This document shows positions 1 through 4,348 of a stretch of 6,012 nucleotides of DNA, piece by piece. The notes below the pieces were generated by a model. That model saw only the letters and a program-made list of their open reading frames with translations, did no database searches and was not told the origin of the DNA. Source of the stretch: an uncultured Syntrophobacterales bacterium (GTDB lineage: Bacteria > Desulfobacterota > Syntrophia > Syntrophales > UBA5619). Both the position numbers and the translations under genes were made by a program. How positions within the stretch are numbered: the first letter of the stretch is position 1; each line of letters opens with the position of its first letter. The stretch covers positions 1 to 6,012 of the forward strand of contig CAIUXU010000244.1 in the NCBI GenBank assembly GCA_903903205.1. The letters run 5' to 3'.

Positions 1-624
1 GCCAAAATGGGAAAAAACGCTCTGGACCGGTCCGAAGAATTGGATCAGTGTATCGGCGTGAAGAACGCCCATCGTCATCAGCGAGCCGGCGGGGCAGCCG
101 GAATCATCCGCCATCCAGCGCCATTTGTCGGGGGTCAATTCGAATCCCAGGTTGTGGGAGAAATTGGCCTCGGCCATAACCGGTTTGCCAATCGCGCCAC
201 TGTCGATCAGCTCCTTGATTTTGCGGAATCCCGCCACGCGCCGCATGTTATGGCCGACGATCAGCACCACACCGGCCTCCCGGCAGGCCTCGATCATCCT
301 CTTTCCATCTGCCAACGTGTTGGCAATCGGTTTTTCCACAAACACATGCTTCCGATAGCGTGCGGCCAGTTCGGTCTGTTCCGCGTGAACCGCGTTCGGG
401 GTAATCAGCAGGACGCCGTCGATATCCTCCCTTTTCAGCAGTTCCTCGTAGCTTTTTTCCTGATCGCAGCCATAGCGCCGGCTGTATTCCATTCGCTTCT
501 CCACCGTTCTGGAGAAACAGGTGACCAACTTAATCTTTTCGCTCCGTTCCAGCGCATCGGCTATCACCCCCGACCAGCTCCCGATTCCGACCAGTCCGAC
601 CCGCACAGGATGCTCTGTCTTCAT
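1..624 (-). CDS. Gfo/Idh/MocA family NAD(P)-dependent oxidoreductase, N-terminal part (cut by left window edge)
   Basis: Reading leftward from ATG at 624 gives 208 codons with no stop before the window edge, so the C-terminal part is missing; family members are usually about 330-400 residues. Residues 7-20 form the first Rossmann strand and nucleotide loop (G13-I-G15-S-W-S-G19, with Ser where the third Gly often is). Residues 68-78 form the usual strand before the cofactor-contacting EKP motif (E97-K98-P99, preceded by HVFV), which carries the family's catalytic Lys. GHNMRR (124-129) matches the family's GHN-R motif, and GSLMTMGVLHADTL (180-193) lies where the active-site D-x-x-x-H motif is expected. 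Such enzymes oxidise or reduce sugar, cyclitol or related hydroxyl/keto groups in the cytoplasm; the substrate cannot be read here. The start is supported by a purine-rich Shine-Dalgarno sequence 6-10 nt upstream. The canonical His and Asp appear to be Leu188 and Thr184, though His189 is adjacent. The family call is firm; activity is less certain. Confidence 0.9.
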   Translation of the reverse strand, partial: MKTEHPVRVGLVGIGSWSGVIADALERSEKIKLVTCFSRTVEKRMEYSRRYGCDQEKSYEELLKREDIDGVLLITPNAVHAEQTELAARYRKHVFVEKPIANTLADGKRMIEACREAGVVLIVGHNMRRVAGFRKIKELIDSGAIGKPVMAEANFSHNLGFELTPDKWRWMADDSGCPAGSLMTMGVLHADTLIQFFGPVQSVFSHFG

Positions 625-630
625 TCCGTT

Positions 631-642
631 CTCCCCTCCCCC
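631..642 (-). promoter_or_regulatory. Ribosome binding site of the Gfo/Idh/MocA gene
   Basis: On the minus strand this reads GGGGGAGGGGAG and ends six bases before ATG 624. It contains GGAGG, the core complement of the 16S 3' end. It selects the 624 start. Confidence 0.7.
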
Positions 643-682
643 AGCCGCATCGGCACGTCAAGACGCACCCTACAACATTTTA

Positions 683-712
683 CTCATACGACGTCAGCGG
701 ACCGGTCGTCAA
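683..712 (-). promoter_or_regulatory. Sigma70-like promoter for the Gfo/Idh/MocA gene
   Basis: On the minus strand TTGACG (712-707) is followed by 18 nt and TATGAG (688-683), giving 5/6 and 4/6 matches to consensus. Transcription would start near 676, leaving a leader of about 50 nt before ATG 624. The element lies 43 bp beyond the stop of the upstream aldo/keto reductase, so the Gfo/Idh gene can be transcribed alone as well as by read-through; I see no terminator between the two. The same geometry and much of the same sequence precede the aldo/keto reductase at 1816-1845. This is a consensus match made by eye. Confidence 0.5.
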
Positions 713-720
713 ATGTTTTT
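685..720 (-). repeat. Shared promoter module, copy 1
   Basis: Aligned without gaps to 1818-1853, 29 of 36 bases match. This includes the identical block CATACGACGTCAGC (685-698 on the + strand) and CGTCAA followed by a T-rich end. The block covers the putative -10, the spacer with palindrome GACGTC, and the -35. Two CGTCA motifs start 15 bp apart in both copies. It is probably a binding site for a common regulator or a duplicated promoter. Confidence 0.6.
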
Positions 721-755
721 ATTAAATAATGGGCGCAGAGAGAACACCTCGAAAG

Positions 756-1745
756 TTATATGCCGACCGCTTTCATCTGCTTCTCAGGATAACGCGTTCC
801 CGCGGCAACGCCGACGGGAAAAGCCCCGGCAAGGGTTGCGAGCTCTTCGCTCGAGAGCTGAATGTCAAGCGCGGCGACGTTTTGTTCGAGGTAACTGCGG
901 TGTTTGGTTCCGGGGATCGGCACGATGTCGTTCCCCTGCGCCTGCAACCATGCAAGCGCAATCTGCGCAGGCGTGCACTTCCTCTCCGCCGCAATCTTCT
1001 CGAGCGGCGCAAGCAGCATTGCGTTGTGCCTGAGATTGTCCGGATTGAAACGCGGCTGGTCGCGTCGGCGATCTTTCGGTAACAACACATCGACGCTCTT
1101 GATCGTCGCGGTCAGAAAACCGCGGCCGAGCGGAGCATACGCCAGATACCCGATGCCAAGCTCCCGGCACGTCGGCAGCACCTCTTGCTCGACATCACGG
1201 CTCCAGAGGGAATATTCGGTCTCGACGGCAATGATCGGGTGCACCTTCTGTGCGCGCCGTATGGTCTGCGAACCCGCTTCCGACAGGGCAAGATAACGCA
1301 CCTTCCCCGCTTCGACAAGGCGCTTCATGGCGCCAACGGTCTCTTCAATCGGCACCGCCGGATCGACGCGGTGCAGGCCGTAAACATCGATCACATCGAC
1401 GCCGAGACGCCTGAGAGATGCGTTGCAGGCTTGCGGCACGTAATCGGGATGCCCACCACTCAAGCCGGGTACCGTGATACCGGCGAGCGAAAGATTGCCA
1501 AATTTGGTTGCGATCAACGCGCTGCTCCGCCTTCCCTTCAATGCGCGCCCAACCAATTCCTCATTCACCCCGTTACCGTACGCGTCAGAGGTCACAATGA
1601 GATCGACACCAAGCTCCAGCGCACGGTGAATGGTTGCGATCGATTCCACGTCGTCGGGTTCTCCGTAACTGATGGACATGCCCATACAACCCAGGCCCTG
1701 TGCTGATACCTGAGGCCCGTTGGCGCCGAGTGTGCGTTTCTGCAT
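756..1745 (-). CDS. Aldo/keto reductase (PF00248 type)
   Basis: A 329-residue protein of normal length for this TIM-barrel family of cytosolic NADPH-dependent carbonyl reductases. Residues 13-24 (VSAQGLGCMGMS) are the typical first strand. K81 (ATKFG) and H125 (LHRVDP) are the tetrad Lys and His, and Y56 (DAYGNG) is the tetrad Tyr. EYSLWSRD (177-184) and YAPLGRGFL (203-211) are characteristic of the subfamily that includes YakC-like and auxin-induced-type reductases. PGTKHRSYLEQN (278-289) is the cofactor-binding end that usually contacts the NADP 2'-phosphate. Position 51, where the tetrad Asp is normally found five residues before the Tyr, is Val (codon GTG at 1595-1593), so catalysis may be impaired or altered. 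The start at 1745 is chosen because GGAGGA lies six bases upstream and the family sequence begins there; an in-frame ATG at 1820 falls inside the predicted -10 box. The natural substrate is unknown. Confidence 0.93.
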   Translation of the reverse strand: MQKRTLGANGPQVSAQGLGCMGMSISYGEPDDVESIATIHRALELGVDLIVTSDAYGNGVNEELVGRALKGRRSSALIATKFGNLSLAGITVPGLSGGHPDYVPQACNASLRRLGVDVIDVYGLHRVDPAVPIEETVGAMKRLVEAGKVRYLALSEAGSQTIRRAQKVHPIIAVETEYSLWSRDVEQEVLPTCRELGIGYLAYAPLGRGFLTATIKSVDVLLPKDRRRDQPRFNPDNLRHNAMLLAPLEKIAAERKCTPAQIALAWLQAQGNDIVPIPGTKHRSYLEQNVAALDIQLSSEELATLAGAFPVGVAAGTRYPEKQMKAVGI

Positions 1746-1751
1746 AAAATA

Positions 1752-1757
1752 TCCTCC
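1752..1757 (-). promoter_or_regulatory. Ribosome binding site that fixes the aldo/keto reductase start
   Basis: Minus-strand GGAGGA is followed by TATTTT and ATG 1745, an ideal six-base spacing. It favours the 329-residue product over one begun at ATG 1820, which has no comparable site. Confidence 0.8.
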
Positions 1758-1815
1758 GAGAATGAACCGAAAAAACGACGCAGGAGCTCTTTCCACCCTG
1801 CGACCACGACTTTTG

Positions 1816-1845
1816 TTCATACGACGTCAGCAGGCAGACCGTCAA
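1816..1845 (-). promoter_or_regulatory. Sigma70-like promoter for the aldo/keto reductase
   Basis: Minus-strand TTGACG (1845-1840), an 18-nt spacer and TATGAA (1821-1816). The predicted start point near 1809 gives a leader of about 64 nt to ATG 1745. Its -35 box is 13 bp from the -35 box of the opposite promoter that serves the DUF362 gene, so the two are back to back. The spacer holds the palindrome GACGTC (1823-1828), also found in the Gfo/Idh promoter. Confidence 0.5.
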
Positions 1846-1853
1846 GTGTTTTC
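1818..1853 (-). repeat. Shared promoter module, copy 2
   Basis: Second copy of the 36-bp module at 685-720, in the same orientation and at a similar distance from the gene it precedes (73 bp to ATG 1745, against 61 bp in copy 1). The 14-bp block CATACGACGTCAGC (1818-1831) is identical to copy 1; the following 22 bases match at 15. Confidence 0.6.
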
Positions 1854-1858
1854 CCCGG

Positions 1859-1887
1859 TTGACAATCTCATGCATGCGTACTACATA
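1859..1887 (+). promoter_or_regulatory. Sigma70-like promoter for the DUF362/ferredoxin gene
   Basis: A perfect TTGACA -35 (1859-1864) is followed by a 17-nt spacer and TACATA (1882-1887); CATAAG (1884-1889) with a 19-nt spacer is an alternative -10. Transcription would begin near 1894, about 45 nt before ATG 1939. The spacer contains the palindrome CATGCATG (1869-1876), a possible operator. The -10 match is modest. Confidence 0.45.
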
Positions 1888-1923
1888 AGAACCGAAAAAA
1901 GAGGAGCAGTTCCCGATTGTTTT

Positions 1924-1930
1924 GGAGGAG
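1924..1930 (+). promoter_or_regulatory. Ribosome binding site of the DUF362 gene
   Basis: GGAGGAG eight bases before ATG 1939 is a strong Shine-Dalgarno match and supports that start. Confidence 0.8.
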
Positions 1931-1938
1931 ATTGGTAA

Positions 1939-3069
1939 ATGGGTAGCCGAAGCAAAGTACTTGTGATTGATAGCAGTTATGAGACATGCGCCAGGGCAGT
2001 ATCGCGCGCTTTTTCCGCTTTTCCACTGGCAATCAAGGGGAAAAACGTGATCGTCAAGGTCAACGCCCTGCGGGCCTGCAACCCGGATTGCGAGGCGATC
2101 GTCACGCATCCCGCACTTCTGAAGGCGGTCATCGATCAGTTAGAGGCGATGGCGCCAAATCAAATCATCGTCGGCGATTCGGTGGGGACCGAGTCCTACG
2201 GAAACTCGCAACATATTTTTGATAGCACAGGCCTCGCCGCCGCGGCCGGCCCTTACTATCGCAACCTTTCGCTGAATCTTGAAACGTTGACTCTGGAAAA
2301 GCCCTTCAAACGCAAGGTCGCCGTCCTCAAGGATGTTCTCGATGCCGAAGTTTACATCTCACTGCCCAAAATGAAGACGCACGGCCTGACGATGCTCAGC
2401 GGTGCGGTGAAAAACAACTTTGGGTTGCTGCCCGGCGCGCAAAAATCCTGGTATCACTACCATTCGGAGAAGCCGGAACTTTTTGCCGAGATCCTGATCG
2501 AGATGTTTCGGCTGCGTCCGCCGGACTTGGTGATCATGGACGGGATTCTCGCGATGGAGGGGTATGGGCCGTGTTCACCGGAGGTTCGCCAAGTCAACCG
2601 GGTGCTGGCCGCGACCGATGCCGTTGCACTCGACGCCGTCCTTGCCCGCATGGTCGGGTTTCGGATCGATGAGGTGCCCTACCTGCGCATCGCGCGGGAG
2701 CTCGGCCTCGGGCGAACCGATCCCGATGACATCGAGATCGAGGGCGACGGCTCGCCGATCGCAGGGTTCAATCGGCCCGTCGCCACGCCGGAATCGACCT
2801 ACTGCTACCTCTCCGGCGTCGGCGGGGGCAAGACAAGCCGCGCGTTTTACGCCGACCGGGTATGCTACCGGCCCGTGATCACGGCAGAAAATTGCCCCCC
2901 CGGATGTACGGCATGTTCGGATGCATGCCCCTCCGGCGCGCTCAAGCCGGGCCGTCCTCCGGCGCTGTCGTCAGCGGAGTGCATGCTCTGCAGCGCCTGC
3001 ATGGAAGCCTGCACCCACGACGCAATCCGGCTGCTCCCGGACAAGACGCTGCGCGATCAGATAAAATAG
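1939..3069 (+). CDS. DUF362 domain protein with C-terminal two-cluster [4Fe-4S] ferredoxin domain
   Basis: A 376-residue protein. Residues about 5-290 carry the DUF362 (PF04015) landmarks: KVNAL (40-44), THPALLKAVIDQL (56-68), GDSVG (79-83), LPKMKTHGLTMLSGAVKNNFG (142-162, the family's most recognisable stretch), DLVIMDGILAMEGYGP (196-211) and ATDAVALDAV (225-234). The C-terminus (about 310-370) is ferredoxin-like: C319-x3-C323-x2-C326-x3-C330-P and C348-x2-C351-x2-C354-x3-C358-T, enough ligands for two [4Fe-4S] clusters. The first motif has three rather than two residues between its first cysteines, and the Pro after the second motif is Thr. No signal peptide or membrane helix is visible, so it is probably cytoplasmic. 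The biochemical role of DUF362 proteins is not established to my knowledge; electron transfer is inferred from the clusters. It is transcribed divergently from the aldo/keto reductase and converges with the transporter gene. Start and family are well supported. Confidence 0.93.
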   Translation: MGSRSKVLVIDSSYETCARAVSRAFSAFPLAIKGKNVIVKVNALRACNPDCEAIVTHPALLKAVIDQLEAMAPNQIIVGDSVGTESYGNSQHIFDSTGLAAAAGPYYRNLSLNLETLTLEKPFKRKVAVLKDVLDAEVYISLPKMKTHGLTMLSGAVKNNFGLLPGAQKSWYHYHSEKPELFAEILIEMFRLRPPDLVIMDGILAMEGYGPCSPEVRQVNRVLAATDAVALDAVLARMVGFRIDEVPYLRIARELGLGRTDPDDIEIEGDGSPIAGFNRPVATPESTYCYLSGVGGGKTSRAFYADRVCYRPVITAENCPPGCTACSDACPSGALKPGRPPALSSAECMLCSACMEACTHDAIRLLPDKTLRDQIK

Positions 3070-3071
3070 CA

Positions 3072-4211
3072 TTATTTTTTGCGGCCGATGGCGCCGGATC
3101 CAGCGAGGAGGCCGCCGGAGGCAAGCATCACTGCATTGGCCAGGAAGACGGGAAAAATCCCGAACGCCGAGCCGATCATCCCGAACACGACCGGAACAAT
3201 CATGCGGGCCAGGTGATTTGCGGTAATGCGCAGACCCAGCGCCTCACCGGAGCGACCTTTCTCGGAGCCGCTGAAGGTCATCATGATCGTGATCGGCTGG
3301 CCGCAACCCATCCCGATTCCAAACAAAAACGAGATCAGGCCGAGCGTCACTGCACCTTTAGAAAACGGGACGAGAATCAGACCTGCAGCCCCAATGAAAA
3401 ATGCGTAGGCCAACAGTTTTTCTTCACCAAGCAGGCTGACCATGCGCGACAGGAACATCCGCACGACAAAGGCAGCCCCGGGAAAAATCGCAAGCACGAC
3501 GCCGATGACAGAAGCCGACAATCCGAGGCTGTGCCCATAAATCGGTATGTAGAACTGAAACAGTACAACGCCGGTGACCACCAGGCTGCTGGTCACCATT
3601 ACGCGCCACAACCCGGAGCCGGTCAGCATGTCGCGAACGCTTCCGGCAGGTGAATCGTTGTGCGAACCTCCGGGCAGAAGGTTTCCCCAGATCAAGAGCA
3701 TCACAATCGGGACGAGGACCAGCAGCACAAGATATGCACAGGCAACACCATAGCCCGAAAGGTCAATCGAAAATCCGGCAATCAGCGGGCCCAGGAAGTT
3801 GGCGGCTGACGCCATTAAGCTGAAATTGCTAAAATTTTTCGCTCTATCGGTCGGTGAACTTAGAAGGCCAACCAGGTTCTGCAGAGAGACTCCGCAACAT
3901 GCGAACAACAGGCCGTTTGTTACGGCCGCCAGATAGAGCGCGGGCAACCCCGGCATGTAATACGGCGCCAGCATGCCCAGCGCGCCACCGACCGCGCCGA
4001 CTATGAGCAGTGGACGGGAACCGAACCGGTCGGCAAGCCTGCCGACCTGCCAGGAGAGCAACAGCGGCAACGCCGAAGATGTTCCGGCGAGTATGCCGAC
4101 GGCAAAGGGGTCCGCGCCGAGTTTAAGCGCGAAAAGCAAGAACAGCACACGACCGGCCTGAACACACGTGATGGTGAGCAGCGTCAGCGTAAAGGCAAGA
4201 TAGAGGGGCAT
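3072..4211 (-). CDS. Major facilitator superfamily transporter (12 predicted helices)
   Basis: A 379-residue integral inner-membrane protein, slightly short for the superfamily. Hydrophobic segments lie near residues 4-26, 36-54, 68-84, 88-110, 132-150, 156-176, 203-224, 230-254, 264-282, 287-305, 330-350 and 352-372, with a hydrophilic central loop (177-202) splitting two six-helix halves. The loop between helices 2 and 3 holds GRLADRFGSRPLL (57-69), the MFS motif A. The layout fits a drug- or metabolite-proton antiporter or a small-organic-acid/sugar permease; the substrate cannot be told from sequence alone. ATG 4211 is preferred: an in-frame ATG at 4283 lies upstream of the predicted -35 box, and the protein becomes hydrophobic right after residue 1 of the shorter form. 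The ribosome site (AGGA, 11 nt upstream) is weak, suggesting modest translation. It has its own promoter and is insulated from the ligase gene by a terminator. Confidence 0.9.
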   Translation of the reverse strand: MPLYLAFTLTLLTITCVQAGRVLFLLFALKLGADPFAVGILAGTSSALPLLLSWQVGRLADRFGSRPLLIVGAVGGALGMLAPYYMPGLPALYLAAVTNGLLFACCGVSLQNLVGLLSSPTDRAKNFSNFSLMASAANFLGPLIAGFSIDLSGYGVACAYLVLLVLVPIVMLLIWGNLLPGGSHNDSPAGSVRDMLTGSGLWRVMVTSSLVVTGVVLFQFYIPIYGHSLGLSASVIGVVLAIFPGAAFVVRMFLSRMVSLLGEEKLLAYAFFIGAAGLILVPFSKGAVTLGLISFLFGIGMGCGQPITIMMTFSGSEKGRSGEALGLRITANHLARMIVPVVFGMIGSAFGIFPVFLANAVMLASGGLLAGSGAIGRKK

Positions 4212-4222
4212 AAGATTCAAGA

Positions 4223-4228
4223 TCCTTT
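4223..4228 (-). promoter_or_regulatory. Weak ribosome binding site of the MFS gene
   Basis: Minus-strand AAAGGA ends 11 bases before ATG 4211, a longer than ideal spacing. An in-frame TTG at 4220 sits too close to be served by it. Confidence 0.4.
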
Positions 4229-4251
4229 GAAGCTTTCTTTTTTGTGGGCGG

Positions 4252-4280
4252 AGTGTAAGAGGATGCCGCCCGCGTGTCAA
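4252..4280 (-). promoter_or_regulatory. Sigma70-like promoter for the MFS gene
   Basis: On the minus strand a perfect TTGACA (4280-4275), exactly 17 nt, then TACACT (4257-4252; 4 of 6 to TATAAT). The predicted start point near 4245 leaves a leader of about 34 nt before ATG 4211. The -35 begins one base after the T-tract of the upstream gene's terminator. It does not share the module seen before the two oxidoreductase genes. Confidence 0.6.
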
Positions 4281-4281
4281 C

Positions 4282-4320
4282 AAAAAAAGAAAAAGGGGGG
4301 ACAGATGTCACCCCCCTTTT
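4282..4320 (-). terminator. Intrinsic terminator of the acyl-CoA ligase gene
   Basis: On the minus strand AAAAGGGGGG (4320-4311) and CCCCCCTTTT (4300-4291) form a perfect 10-bp stem around a 10-nt loop, which can also pair internally (GAC with GTC). A tract of five T, one C and seven T follows (4294-4282). It lies 29-67 bases beyond the ligase stop. The + strand also has CCCCCC followed by TTTT, so weak termination in the other direction is possible, but no gene there needs it. Confidence 0.9.
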
Positions 4321-4348
4321 GGAAATCTTTCTTAAAAACCTTCTTCCG

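Noticed and set aside
24..707. Palindrome GGACCGGTCC at 24-33 and nearly the same (GGACCGGTC) at 699-707
   Set aside because: The first lies within coding sequence, the second is not conserved in the other promoter copy, and a short GC palindrome recurs by chance.
7..729. Plus-strand open frame of 240 codons
   Set aside because: It lies antisense to the Gfo/Idh/MocA gene, whose minus-strand translation has clear family motifs; the plus frame has low-complexity, His/Arg-rich composition and no ribosome site.
721..732. AT-rich palindromic stretch downstream of the aldo/keto reductase as a terminator
   Set aside because: Short A/T-only symmetry without a G/C stem; too weak to call termination between the aldo/keto reductase and Gfo/Idh genes.
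1746..1820. N-terminal extension of the aldo/keto reductase to ATG 1820
   Set aside because: That ATG forms part of the predicted -10 box and lacks a ribosome site; the added 25 residues are not family-like, whereas ATG 1745 has GGAGGA at ideal spacing.
1585..2109. Minus-strand open frame of 174 codons across the divergent promoter region
   Set aside because: It overlaps the N-terminal coding of two opposing genes and both promoters, with no ribosome site or recognisable domain.
2862..3653. Plus-strand open frame of 263 codons spanning the DUF362 end and the transporter
   Set aside because: It crosses two well-supported genes in other frames, is very polar and His/Gln-rich, and resembles no family; it is a by-product of GC-rich coding.
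4212..4283. N-terminal extension of the transporter to ATG 4283
   Set aside because: It would begin upstream of a perfect TTGACA with a correctly spaced -10, and the added residues are basic and unlike the start of an MFS protein.
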